64,000 nt of DNA from contig CAJVGD010000042.1 in NCBI GenBank assembly GCA_910890315.1, positions 310,001-374,000 of the forward strand, in the 5' to 3' direction. Below the pieces are notes generated by a model. That model was not told the origin of the DNA. It saw only the letters and a list, made by a program, of their open reading frames with translations, and made no database searches. The first letter of the stretch is position 1; the number at the start of each line of letters is the position of its first letter. The translations under genes were made by a program, and so were the position numbers. Shown here piece after piece: positions 47,992 to 60,495 of the stretch. The DNA is from Serendipita indica DSM 11827. Its lineage: Eukaryota; Basidiomycota; Agaricomycetes; Sebacinales; Serendipitaceae.

Positions 47992-50900
47992 ATGGACGTG
48001 CGTGGCAAAGCCAATCATCAGAGAACATACACTGACGCTTCTTCATACTTTTAGCGACTCACCGCACTCCAAACGGACGAAGACATGCTCAGCGACGTGA
48101 TCCCAGACAGCAAGCAAATCTCGCGAAGGGTATGGACGAGCACCTCACTCTTTTTCGGACGAAATAATGACACGCAATGACGCGTAGGAAACGCCGGAAG
48201 ACGCAGAGGAAGTCGACATTCCAGCAGAGGACGACGAGGCCAGTGATGACCAGGAAGTTGATGAACTCGACGAATCAGATGGTGATGCTGAAGGTGATGG
48301 ATCGGTGAGTTTTCTCTCCAAATTAGCTCTCCAACGCGCCGCGCAACGACCGCTCATGGGTCCCCTTTTCCTTTTGAACAGGCACTGTCGCCCTCCAAAC
48401 AAAAGCGGCTTGAAGCCAAGAAGGAGACACAGGCGAAGAAGCAACGAAAGCGAGTTCAAGACGGAGAACTCGATAATCGGAGACGAGAGGTGGAAAAAGC
48501 GAAGGCATGTATGGCGGAGCTTAGCACGCTGGACCTTTCAAGGCGCTCATTCTGACCATCGCATGTCGCCAGGTCGCAGATTCTTTGAAGCGTTATTCCT
48601 ATCTCCTCGGTCAAACAGAACTCTTCCAACACTTTGTGGACATCAAGGTGAGCCATTCGTGCCTACGGTTTGGCTGTAGTCTCAGGCACGAGTCAGCGAG
48701 CGGCAGACCCAGAGTACGCTGCACTCTTGGATAGTCAAAAGCCAAAGCGACGTGGTCGAAAACCGAAGAACCCTCCGCCTCAGTCAGACACTCGACACCG
48801 CAAGACTGAAAAGGAGGAAGACGAGCAACTTCTCAAGGACGAAGTACGTGCCGAAGATGATGACGACCAACCATTTGTCTTCGAGCAGTCTCCAGCCTGT
48901 ACGTCCACGAGGCTCCGCTCACACTCACGTTGACCTGGCCACAGATGTCAAAGGTGGAGAAATGCGTCAGTATCAGATCCAAGGTTTGAACTGGATGGTC
49001 TCGCTCCACCAAAACGGTCTCAATGGTATCTTGGCAGATGAGATGGGGTGCGTTTGTCCTTTAGCTTTATTTGCCACTTGCTGATACGCTGTAGTCTCGG
49101 AAAGACACTCCAAACCATCTCATTCTTAGGCTACCTCAAGCATCTCAAGGGCATCGTTGGGCCACATCTCATCGTAGTTCCGAAGACGACCCTCCAAAAC
49201 TGGGCCCGCGAGTTTGCGCACTGGGTGCCCGACTTTGACGTCGTCGTGCTCACTGGCTCCAAAGACGAGCGTGCAGAAATCATTCGCGACCGACTTTTGG
49301 ATTCAAAGTTTGAGGTCTGCATCACCTCGTATGAGATTTGCCTCATCGAAAAGTGGGCATTCAAAAAGTTCTCGTTTGAATACATTGTCATCGACGAGGC
49401 GCATCGTATCAAAAACGTCAACTCGATCCTGTCCAAGATTGTCCGCGAGTTTACCTCTCGCAATCGAATGCTCATCACGGGCACGCCGCTCCAAAACAAC
49501 CTTCAAGAACTCTTCGCGCTCCTCAACTTTATCTGTCCCGAAATCTTTACGGACTATAAAGATTTGGAGAGCTTCTTGCATCATGATGGAAAGCAGACGA
49601 AGAAAACGAGTGACGACGAGGGTGACGGTGCCGATGAGGAGATGGCGGACAAGAAGGAGCCAACTCCAGAGCTTTCCGAAGAGGAAAAGAGTAAGAAGGT
49701 CGTCGAGGCTCTCCACAAGATTCTCCGTCCATTCCTTCTCCGTCGAGTCAAGGCAGACGTTGAAAAGAATCTCTTGCCAAGTATGTCGTTTTTTATGCGC
49801 CATTTAACAGTGGCTAAATTTAATCCAGAGAAAGAGATCAACATCTACGTCGGTCTCTCCGACATGCAGAGAAAGTGGTATCGGTCTGTGCTCGAGAAGG
49901 ATATCGATGCGGTCAACGGTATGCATGGTTTGAGCTCGACTACCCTACTCTGACCCCATTCAGGCCTCACCGGAAAAAAGGAAGGCAAGGCTCGCCTCAT
50001 GAACCTTGTCATGCAACTTCGCAAAGGTAAACATACCACTTTTCGTCTACATGTGCTAACGGTTCTCAAGTGACATGCCATCCATACTTATTTGACGGTG
50101 CTGTAAGTTGTTGATCCCCTTCAACCTCGTCCCTGCTAACCAGCTCAAGGAACCGGGCCCACCATATACGACCGATGAGCACTTGGTTCAGAATGCAGGC
50201 AAAATGGTCATCCTCGACAAACTTCTTCGCCGAATGAAGGAGAATGGTTCCCGGGTTCTCATCTTCAGTCAGATGAGTCGTATGCTCGATATCCTGGAAG
50301 ACTACTGCCACTTTAGGCAATATGGTAATGACATTCATCGTTTGCCTAATCTTTGTGCTGACAGGACCTAGCGTATTGCAGAATCGACGGTAGTACCAGC
50401 CATGACGATCGAATTACCAGCATCGACGAGTACAACAAGCCGGGTAGCGAAAAGTTCATCTTCCTCCTTACCACTCGCGCCGGTGGTTTGGGCATCAACC
50501 TGACGACTGCCGACATTGTCGTCCTCTATGATAGCGATTGGAACCCTCAGGCAGATCTACAGGCAATGGACCGTGCTCATCGTATTGGTCAGACAAAGCA
50601 GGTCTATGTCTTCCGATTCATCACGGAAGGTAGTGTCGAAGAGAGGATGCTCGAGAGAGCGGCTCAGAAGTTGCGATTGGATCAGCTCGTTATCCAACAG
50701 GACAGGAATACTGCAACAAAGGGTAAGCAAAGCTCTTACTCCTAAAGACTAGTATCTCAACTTTATTAGCCGCAAACAAGGAAGAACTCCTTGACATGAT
50801 TCAGCACGGTGCCGAGCAGATTGTTAGTGGAAACGAAAGGTGCGTCTGCTTCAAGTCGTGCTCGGGCCCATCTTACAGTCATTAGCATGATGATTGACGA

Positions 50901-52351
50901 CGATATTGACGACATTATCACTCGCGGAGAAACTCGAACGGCAGAACTATCAGCGAAATACCAAGGTCTCAACCTTGAAGACCTTAACAACTTCAAGTCG
51001 GAGATGACCGTCCAGAAATGGGAAGGCGAAGACTTTGGTGGCAAGGTAGGATCCCTCATGATCGAGGGCTGAAGCTTACGCTACTTGTAGAAGAAGAAGA
51101 TTGGTCTCAACTGGATCGAGCCCGCCAAACGCGAGCGCAAAGGCGGAGGAGTTGCTTTGCAAAGCTACCAAGCCGGCAAGATTGCGACACAGAATGCTGC
51201 CAAGCAAATCAAGATACCTCGAGAGCTCCAGATGTGAGTACTCATCAGAAGCTCGACAACGTCTAATTCTCTGCAGATGGGATCATCAATTCTATCCACC
51301 AGGCTATAAAGACCTGCAGTCACGTGCTCTTGCAGTCTGGAAGGTGAGCGGATTCTTAATGGTGGTGATACAGTGACTTATTTGCAGCGAGAAAACGGTA
51401 TTGTCGCTACGGCACGTGACGCAAAGGAGGGCGAGTCACCAGAGGAGGTGGAAAAGGAGCGATTGGCCGAACAGGAGCTTATCAACAATGGTACGTGGGC
51501 AGCCACATATTCCGGGTGTCTCTTCTAATGTCGAGTAAAGCTCTACCACTTTCCGCCTCTGAACTGGATCAGAAGAACAAGCTGATGGCTCAAGGCTTCC
51601 CCACCTGGAGCAAGCGCGATTATCAGCAGTTTGTCAAAGGAGTGGAACGAGTTGGAAAGCACGACATTGAGGGCATCGCACAAGACATTCACGAGAAGAC
51701 CGTCGAGGAAACAAAGGCTTACGCCGAAGTCTTCTGGCGCCGCTGGCGTGAACTTGAGGGTGAGTCTTGACGCTACCCATCTTTCATCTTCTAACGATGC
51801 ATAGACTACCCTAGGATCAAGGAGCGATTCGAGGAAGGTGGTGCAAAGCGTGACGAGCGTCTTCGCCAGAGTGCGCTGCTCAAGGCAAAGTTGGCGGCGG
51901 TACGCTTCCCGATGCAAGAGCTTCACATCAACTATGGGGCCGTGAAGCAAAAGATTTACTCCGAGGACGAAGATCGATACATTCTCTGTCGCATTCACCA
52001 TTATGGACTTGGGACAGACGACTTGTACGAAAAGATCAAACGCGACATTAGCGAGTTTCCCCAGTTCCGCTTCGATTGGTTCTTCAAGAGCCGCACACCA
52101 CAGGAGCTTCACCGTCGCGGACAGCAGCTGCTTGCGCTCATCACCAAGGAGGACTCGAGGGAGGAAGATGACTTTGGAGACGAGATTCCAAAGACGAAAA
52201 AGGTGTGTAGTATAGAATGATGATCCCTTTGATCTGAAACACCCTCCAGAAACGCACTTTTGACCAGATGAAGGAAGAGTCACGCGCCTCGACTCCTCTC
52301 GCTGGAGGCTCTCGCGCCCAGCGTGCTAATAAGCGTAGCAAGAAGGCATGA
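47992..52351 (+). CDS. ISWI-family chromatin remodelling ATPase
   Basis: Starts MD then, after a 68-base intron, [20 protein letters not shown]. An acidic stretch and the AutoN region precede the ATPase: [84 protein letters not shown] charged insert follows ([20 protein letters not shown]). The second lobe has [45 protein letters not shown] and [17 protein letters not shown]. The C terminus carries HAND, SANT ([20 protein letters not shown]) and SLIDE ([19 protein letters not shown]) domains and ends ANKRSKKA. These domains define ISWI, a nucleosome-spacing motor. About 1,100 residues; around twenty introns. Confidence 0.96.
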
Positions 52352-52607
52352 TCACTCGATACGTTTGTTTCATCACTAGACATGTATACATAGAGCCTTA
52401 TATCAGCATCTGGACTTGGTTAGGAAGTGTGATTTGAAACTGGAAACTATCGTAGGGCAGCTTTTGACGGACCAGTACTTTGACTTTTCCTAGCAATCCA
52501 CATTGGGAATCTTGGAGCTTTGATGAACTCATCTGAAGTGTAATAACAATGTTGCTGAGACTGAGTCAAATGAAGGATGATCTACAGAGCCCCACCTTTG
52601 TAGCCAA

Positions 52608-54219
52608 TTATGTGAAGACTATGTGTCGACCCACACGTTTGAGAAGTCTCCCATTGATATCGATAATGTTCCCACGTGAGTCGCCAAAGCCTTGGCCAAC
52701 GGGTGGGTAGTTTTTGAAGCGGGGGGAGTATTGTCGCTCCCGCTCCTGACAAATCACAGTATTCTTGTATATCAACTCGTCTCCACGTTGATTGAACCAG
52801 CCCTTGAGTGCTGGTGCATGGCTCTCCTGGTCAATCCCATGCGAAGAGTGGAGCTGGAGCGAGTACCACGTTGGATGGCTGAAAGAGTATATACTCGAGG
52901 GACGCTGAGCGTGTGCGGTTGTCATCGAGTTACGTCGGAACCTTGGTGGCTGGACATCCGTTGCGTACCCACCGTGATAGTCTGAGCGCCCACGGCTCGG
53001 ACGCAGTGGACCATCGATGTATTTGAGACTGGTAGCGTTGTAGCGAGTGTTTTCCTGGACATCTGGATCAAGGTCCCTGTTTCTCCTTTGTTGCCTCTCC
53101 AGAGCGCGCTGTCCATCAAACGAGTGCGGACGTTGGCGACGCACGGTACGCGGACGGGATGGATTGTCGAGGTGGCGAGGATGCTGGTCGTTTTTCCTCT
53201 TCGCGAGCGCAGCTTCTTCCTCCTCCTGCATAATCTCCCGTTGACTTTTGTTGGATGCTGGGTAGAGGGCATCATCGGGTTTGCGCTGTTTGGATTTGAA
53301 CCGAAAGCCGAGAAAGCTGAGGAATCCACTGCTCTTCGTGGGCGATTGAGAATTTGATTTGGGTGACTGGTGACTGCTAGGAGCCTCCGTTGGTGCCTCC
53401 GCCTTTGCTGGGTCAGATTTGGGTGATTCGGGTGATTCGGGTGACTGGTGACTGCTGGGAGCTCCCGTTGGTGCCTCCACCTTTGCTGGATCAGATTTGG
53501 GTGATTTGAGTAACTTGGGTGACTGGTGACTGCTAGGTGCCTCCGTTGGTGCCTCCGCCTTTATTGGGTCAGATTTGGGTGACCTGGGTGATTCGGATGA
53601 CTGGTGATTGCTGGGAGCCTCCGTTGGTGCCTCCGCCTTTGCTGGGTCAGCTGGAGGGGAGCCAACCCATGAGACGCGCCCCTTCGACAGGGGAATTGAA
53701 TCGCGGGCAGTATTAGATGAGGGACGGCCGTGGTGTGGGTTGAGGTGGAGACTCTGCAGATATGAGGGAGAGGAAGAAGGATCATAACCTGCTAAATAGT
53801 GCGAGGAATCGTGAGGAACAGCGATGGTGGTCATAGTCATTGCGGGAACGTAGTATACCCCTGTATCGGGATGCAACGGGCGCGAGCCTTGAGGAACCGT
53901 TTGATGAGCCAGGGGTGACTGCGGTGGACGAGCCAGACCGCGAATGATGACCTCTTCGTGAGCTGGCAGAAGAAGACCATTCGCGGACAATGGGAATACC
54001 ATCGCTGGTCGTCGACACGTACGTTTTGGACCTTCGTCTCGAGCTTGGGTGAGAACCTGGCCAGGGGGAAGAAGGGCGAGCTTCAGAGTCGGGCGTCTCT
54101 GGTTGGTTCAAGGTGCTTTTAGATCTGGAACGCGGACTGAGTAGGTCCATGGCAGAGGATTCGATTTGGCTGGTGGGGGGTTTTCGAGGCCACAGCATAT
54201 CCAAGGGATTTAAAGCCAT
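52608..54219 (-). CDS. Disordered protein with four tandem repeats
   Basis: Starts MALNPLDMLWPRKPPTSQ at 54219, Ser/Arg-rich. Passage to the longer frame ending at 52608 is probably a 70-base intron (GTCCGC to CCGCAG, near 53930-54000), which preserves phase; an indel in a G run near 53862 is the alternative. The long exon contains about four copies of a 26-27-residue unit (SDPAKAEAPTEAPSSHQSP), an FLSFLGFRFKSKQRKPDD patch, a poly-Glu stretch (QEEEEAALAKRKND) and a basic RPRTVRRQRPHS segment. It ends GNIIDINGRLLKRVGRHIVF. No domain recognised. The composition suggests a scaffold or cell-wall-adjacent protein; not determinable. Confidence 0.75.
53375..53660. repeat. Tandem repeat, about 78-81-base unit, four copies
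   Basis: Four copies recur at about 53381, 53461, 53541 and 53618, each containing the GTTGGTGCCTCC core and the TTGCTGGGTCAGATTTGG segment. The unit is a multiple of three and lies in a coding frame, so it encodes in-frame Pro/Ala/Glu-rich repeats. Copy number could vary between strains. Confidence 0.9.
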
Positions 54220-54503
54220 TCCAGATCTTGCGCCTGTAGAAATGGTGCTGCGGATAGTTTATAAGCCGTGGCGGCCCTCTTTGCCAGCATACCTGTATTC
54301 CGAACATCAATTCAGATAAGCTCCCTGATGCTCATAATCCAAAAGTTCCGCAACGAGGCTCGGAATCAGCCTTTTCGCCAGTTACCGACCCTGAACGGGT
54401 CAGCAGGCAGCTTATATTGCTTCCCTATATCCAATACAACCCCTTAAATGGCAATCAACGAGATCCCATTTCGCATATGTACACGATCCGACTTATCCCA
54501 GGC

Positions 54504-57500
54504 TTATTTGGGGATAGTGACTCTTGGACAGTGCTGGAGCGCGGCTTTCCAGAGACCATTGACAACTGGCTGAGACGTATCCTCAGAGAGTTTCTCCCTA
54601 CCCCCTTGTAGCGTATCCGAATCACCAACGATAATGCGGCCCAGTCGAGCTCGCGTCCACGCGACATTGAGTCGACGCTCGTCTGCGAGAAAGCCAATAA
54701 CCCTGCTGGTGTTGCAGCGAACCGTAGAGAAGATGACAATGTCGGCCTCTTTGCCTTGAAACCCGTCAATCGTATTCACTTTGACGTCGGGAGGCACATT
54801 CTCTTTCAACTTGTCCAGCTGTCCTCGATATGGTGTCAAAACCACTATGGAAGTGGGTTCTTGCGGCGCGGAGTGAGCGGAGGGTGATCGGAGGAGTCGA
54901 ACGATGGTCGCGATGACTTTGGCTTGTCCAGCGTTCATAAATGACCGCCGGTCACAATATTCGGGCTCGGAACATGAGACAAAGGCCTCTGGTATAATCT
55001 TTCCAGTCTTTGACCGTGGCCACGGAAACGACGTGGATGCAAGCTTCTCGTCCAGATTTCGTATATCGGTTCCAGTCTTTAGCTTGCCTTGGTAGAATTG
55101 TTGAGAAGGAAAGCGCGCCAAATGTTCCGGGAAGCGATACTGAATATCGAGCATAGACCTGCTCAGACCATGCAGGTTCGGTCCAGTATATAGTCGCTCA
55201 AAGAGCGACATATCCCATTTCTTCTCTAGCAGGCAGAGAAGTGACTCTAGTCGATCGCCACTATAGCCTCCACTAACAAGTATGTCAATCCTCCGTTTGA
55301 TGGCGGCCCGCAGCTTCTCGGGCATGTTCTGGACAATGGGCCTGAGCTGAATACTAGACGCCCATAAGATTCGTAAACTCTCGATTACAAAGCAGACTCA
55401 CTGATCTCCGATCAGAATCGCGCGAGTGGAACCTTTGACCAAGGGGACCAACGCGTCGGCTTCTGTAATTTGGGACGCCTCGTCAATAATCACGTCGCGA
55501 AAGTGAATCTTGCGAAGGGCTCCTAAACCAGCGCCAGCACATGTAGAAAAGACGAGCTTTGCTTTTTTGATTCTCTGCTCCGCCTTTTTGATAAGTTTGG
55601 GATCCTCTGTCGGGTTGCCTCCAAGAATTGCTTCTATGGTATACTTCTTGACAGATTCATTGACCTTTTCATAGTCGGTCGCGGCTCGGACTATCATATC
55701 GTCCGCTATCCAGCCCTTACTATCGTTTGCTCGAGCGAATCGTTCAAGTACGTTGTCAACGGCTAAAGAGAAAGGTCAATTTGGCTTCTTATGTCATCTT
55801 GTACACACCGTTATGAGTGGAGGCCGTCATCAGTATCCGCTCACTGTCCTCCAGCGTTCGCACCAGCAGTTCAAGAATCTTCACGGCGACCGTCGTCTTC
55901 CCTGTGCCTATAACGGTGTCAGTATAGGCAACACACGCGAACGAATTACCTGGTGGGCCCCAAATCAAGCTGATGTGGGATTTGTACGAGTCTTGGACGG
56001 CTTGTTTCTGACTAGTATTGAACCCATCCCAGTTCGTTTCCGGCATCCCCTGGGCACAGTTGACTGGGGGAGCATCGGATCCGGAAGCATCTCCTGTGAT
56101 GATGCGATGGAAAATTGGTGCCTCGCTTGCTCCCATCTGCAGCCGTTCGACCGCATCCAGCTTGGCCCGAGCATTCGCAGTGCTCCCACAGTCATACATA
56201 GTCCACTCCATCTCTGCGTATTCGGGAGGTGGGTGATGAAACAGTTCGATCTCCAGCTGATATTGACCTGAGCCTTTGACGATACCATCCAGGATCTCCT
56301 CCTTCCAAGAGGCAGGCTGATTCTCGGGTTTTGAAGCGGGTTGGAGGCGCACATGCGAATATAATCTGGCAGAAGATGGCTTGTCGACTCGTATTTCAGC
56401 CACTACCACTGGCGTGGTCGACGAAGCGGCCAAAATGTCTGCCCCTTCGCCCCCCTCCTTTGCAGAGGCTGCCAAATTTGATGACTTGGGGTGAATGCTC
56501 ACTCGAACGGGTGTAGTCTGTTGCTTCTGGATTGGGTATCCTTGTCCGTTGCAGATGCAAAGTTCTGCTGCCTCGTATGCCCTCTCCGAGACAATTTGTA
56601 GAGCTTGAGTGTGAGTGTACTGGTTGAGTTCTGTGGCATTACGCCCAGCTCGCTGATTATCCAACAGGACTAGGAGGTCTTGTACCAAGTCCGAGTGGCG
56701 GACGACCATGGATGTAGCCCAAAGTGTGTTGGAATACTGGCCAAAGTCTATGGCAGAAATGTCCTGCTGGAGCTTTTCGACAGCAAATTGACATGCTTGA
56801 TGCCCTTCATTTGCAAATAAAAGAACGGCATCAAGGATGACCTGACGGATACCATCAAAAGGTCGAGGCAGCATGTCTGTACCACCTGTTAGCTGTGCAT
56901 GAAGCACCACAAAGACAAGCTGGGGATAGCGCAGCAGCCACCGAGCTATATCATCGATCCCAACAGATGCATTACCCTGCAATGCCCGAAAGATGGTAAA
57001 TGAACGCATTTCTGCGTGGTGGCGTAGAGAGAACTCCATAAGGGCATTGAGCTCATCTACTCCGAATGCTGTCAGCACCGCCTTAGCCTTTTCTTCGTCT
57101 GCGGTGAACACCGTCTTCCACAGATCAGGTAACTGACTCCATTCGACATTGGAAAGAGATTTTCGAGTATATGGTGCTGGGTCAGCGACAGATTTTAGTC
57201 TTTCTTCTGTGACAACGCTAGAGAACCCCCAAAACCGTCTCAGCGATGCGTGGAATTTGAATGGAGCATACCTGTCAACCCTGAGATCGAATATTTGCTG
57301 TGCCAGTCTATCTTGATTGGATACTACATGTATCTCGACATCAACAACTGGGGTCCTGTTGATCCTTCCGACATGCTGTACCATGTTAGTATCATGTGGA
57401 AGTGGCAATTTATTTGATACTTTTTGCGCACGAGATGAAATCTTGTCAAGGGCAATGCTGACTTGAAGCTCGTATGCGGCATCAGCTGGTGCGCGATTGA

Positions 57501-60360
57501 TGAAGATCCAAGTATTCCCAATATTTTTATTAAACAACTGGAGTAGACCATGACTGCAGCGTAGTCGATAACCATCAACAGTGCTTTTATCTGAGATTAT
57601 TTTCAGCCTTTCTCCATTCAATCATGTTTGACTTACACAGCGACATGCTCTGTCCTCCTGTTGGTGTAAGTGCAAAGACGGCTATTTCCTTGTTCACCAG
57701 CTGGTCTTCATTCCAAGAAACGGGGCCTCGTATGAAGATTCCAGCGGAGAATCGGTCGTCAGTCTTGATGATAAGCAGACGTCTTTTAAAGTGGTCCATG
57801 GAGCGCTTGAGATATTCAAAAAACCCCGAAGGACAAACATCCCTTGTTGAATACAGTCGTTGGAGCCGTAGTGGAGGCTCCCGAAGATCTCGTTGAAAGG
57901 CGGATTGAGGAAGGATATTTGAACGCATCAAACTAATAAATTCATCAGATTAATCGATCAGGTATCGGAGACCTTGCCTAATCCATAGCGAGGCGCGTTC
58001 CTCTGCGTTCATCTCAAAGGTATCGGCTATAATTCGCTTCTCTGAGTCTCGAAGCGAACTGAAATCCATCATTGAGTAATATGGGCGGAGACTTAATGAG
58101 GATCTTCGCGCAAGTCTTTGGGCCAATTGGATGGTCTGAAACTCGGTCAAAGAAACTCGAGGCGAGCCAAGAAGTGCGATAATTGTTTCTTCATCCGTCC
58201 CTTGTTCGACGTAAGCTTCTGCATTCTCTTCCTTCTTGAGCCACTCCTCTGCAAAGGCCATCCCCTCGGCCCACATTTGGTCAACAATAAAGCGGGTAGG
58301 TCCTTCAGGTACACCCCTTAAACGTTCTGGAATCTTGATGGAGCCGCCATCAACGCATTGGGAGTAGAGGGCATTGAGGTCTTGACACTCTTGACTCTTG
58401 GCGCCTTCTGGATGAAACCTCACCCATTGCCAGTATAGTCTCGCTGTCGTACCCATACTGATGCTAATAACTTGGTTTAGAAGCTGGTTTGAGTCTTGAC
58501 ACCATTTCTGTACCTGTTATAGTTTGCAAAGTGTGCAGCCAGATCCCGACGAGTGATGACACTTTTCTTCTTCTCTTTGACTGGAGGATAGAGGTAATGC
58601 TGTCAAATGGTTAGATCTTTCCATGTGACTGAACGTATATACCTCGAAAACTCTGGATGGAATAAGATCCTTGTCCCAAATGATGGTGTACTCTACCTCA
58701 GAGTCAGAAAAGTTGGAAAAGTGCTCTAATCCACTTGCCATCACCATCCAGATCGCCTTTATCACGATGAGAAGAGATGAATCTACCACAATAAAATGGC
58801 GTACCTCCAGAGCTGAGCGAAGGAGCGGCATGTCTCCCCTTTGAGGCAAAGACGACGCAATCGACTAGATGACGTAGCTCCGGCTTATCAACCGCTCGAA
58901 GTTTGAGACAGTCACCTGGTTGGGGGTCAACCAGACTCCAATGTCCAGAGGGCAACATACCAGGATGCATACAAGGATTTCGGAATATGAGGACTGAACA
59001 TGAGTGAATTGTTCGTGGCCCGGCGTGTGGCATTGTGACGCGCACAAACACCTCACCCTCTCTGAGTATCTGAAAGGGGTCACATACTCCAAAGAGACGA
59101 CGAGAGTTGTTGACGAGGACACGTAGTTTCTTCTTCTCGATATCTACCTTCTTGAACTTTTCTATTTCCTGCTTCAGTGCCTTTTTTAATTCTCGTTGGA
59201 TCCCAGCTGAATCGATTCCTTCGAGCAGAATTCTCTCGACCAGAGAGTGCTTGTCAATACTTGATACAAAATCCAATGCGGACGACAAGTTCGTGCAGAC
59301 GGTTCTCAACCAGCTCATATAAGCTCGAAGTTTTCCCAGTAGCACTTCGTCGCTGATCCCAAGGGACGAAAGGAGGGCGACAATTTCGTTGTTCAGCCTG
59401 CCGTAAGTATATGGAACCGAATACTTGATAATCGAAAGGGTATCATTTGGAACGCCTGTGAATTTGCGCATACTCTTTCGGAAATGAACGTATCCGTCGT
59501 TCTGACTGTCGAGCGGAGGGTGAAGCATTAGAACGCCCTTGTATCCTTTGTATCTAGGGTATTCATAAGTCAATATATTATCACCAAAATGCAACATACC
59601 GTATTTGGAAGACGGAGGGTACGTATTTAACCTGACGAAAGATGGCCTGTTTCTTCTTGGCTAAGAGCCTTGCATAGGCCTGAGAGATTAGGCCACAACC
59701 ATCGCTGAATAGCGTATCGCCGACCATCAGATCGGGGATGCTGTACAAGGTCATCAATGTCCGATGCTCGAGTCACTGGTACCTACTCGCGAGTGTGAGA
59801 GGGATCCAATACCGAGTCTTGTTCTGCAGCAGAGAATAAGAGGCCTATTCTCTTCGCAACTAATGAAGGCGTCAATAAGTAATCCCCGAAATCAGTCACT
59901 TACGTTTTGCAGGGCTATCAATGGATTTGAAGTCTCCGAGTGAGAGTATCCGGCTGTGAATATCCGCTTCTGACCGCCCCTGTCGTAAGAAACAACTGTG
60001 GCTTCGCAATTGGCTGTTACTGTGGCCATAAAAGAAGTACTTTTTGCCGTTGAGCGTCACCCCAGAGGTCAGACATCTGGCGATATAGTCGATATTGACC
60101 TTTGGTGCGACGTCGGGAAAGCGAAGTGAGCCAAAAGAGGCCAAGAGGAAGAGATGTTGATCGTCTGTTTGAAGAATACGATTTTTTGGGAACTCGTTGA
60201 GACTTAAAATAATCTTCTCCGGAGTGAAGGAGATGTGTAGGCCGAAGTGGGCATCTTTCTCAGTGTCATAGGGCGATGGGACTTGCGTGACACCGTTGAA
60301 GATCCACTCCACCTCCAAAGGGTTTGGGTTTTCCCTAAGAATGACTGCTTCGGGCGACAT
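54504..60360 (-). CDS. RNA-dependent RNA polymerase fused to an SF1 (Upf1-like) helicase
   Basis: The N-terminal part is a cellular RdRP: LGDFKSIDSPAK, FSAAEQDSVL, FSDGCGLISQAYARLL, QIRYKGYKGVLMLHPPLD, RKSMRKF, LVNNSRRLFGVCD, FVRVTMPHAGPR, NPCMHPG, LRAVDKPELRHLVDCVVF, SGGDLDGD (catalytic Asp triad, near residue 460), IIWDKDLIPS, GAKSQECQDLNALYSQCVD. Then a linker and folded region (FFEYLKRSMDHFKRRLLIIK, RFSAGIFIRG, LLQLFNKNIGNTWIFINRAP). The C-terminal helicase has GPPGTGKTTVAVKIL (Walker A), VIIDEASQITEADAL, RAILIGDQ, VVLTPYRGQL, TIDGFQGKEADIVIFSTVR and RRLNVAWTRAR, ending at 54504. The RdRP stop codon would lie only about 22 bases before the helicase ORF's ATG; an intron-like spacer suggests one protein of about 1,700 residues. 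Role inferred: silencing dsRNA synthesis. Confidence 0.8.
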
Positions 60361-60495
60361 CGAGACAGAGAGGTGGTCAAGGCGAGGACCCCACTTCTGA
60401 ATTGCCAGGCCCCTGCTGTCGGGAGCCTGATCAATTGAAGTGTGACATTCAAGTAGTTTTCTCTGCTCCGCACTTCATCTCCATCTGATCCGCGC

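Noticed and set aside
57587-60360. RdRP as a viral relic
   Set aside because: The DLDGD motif, introns and family order are those of cellular silencing RdRPs, not viral polymerases.
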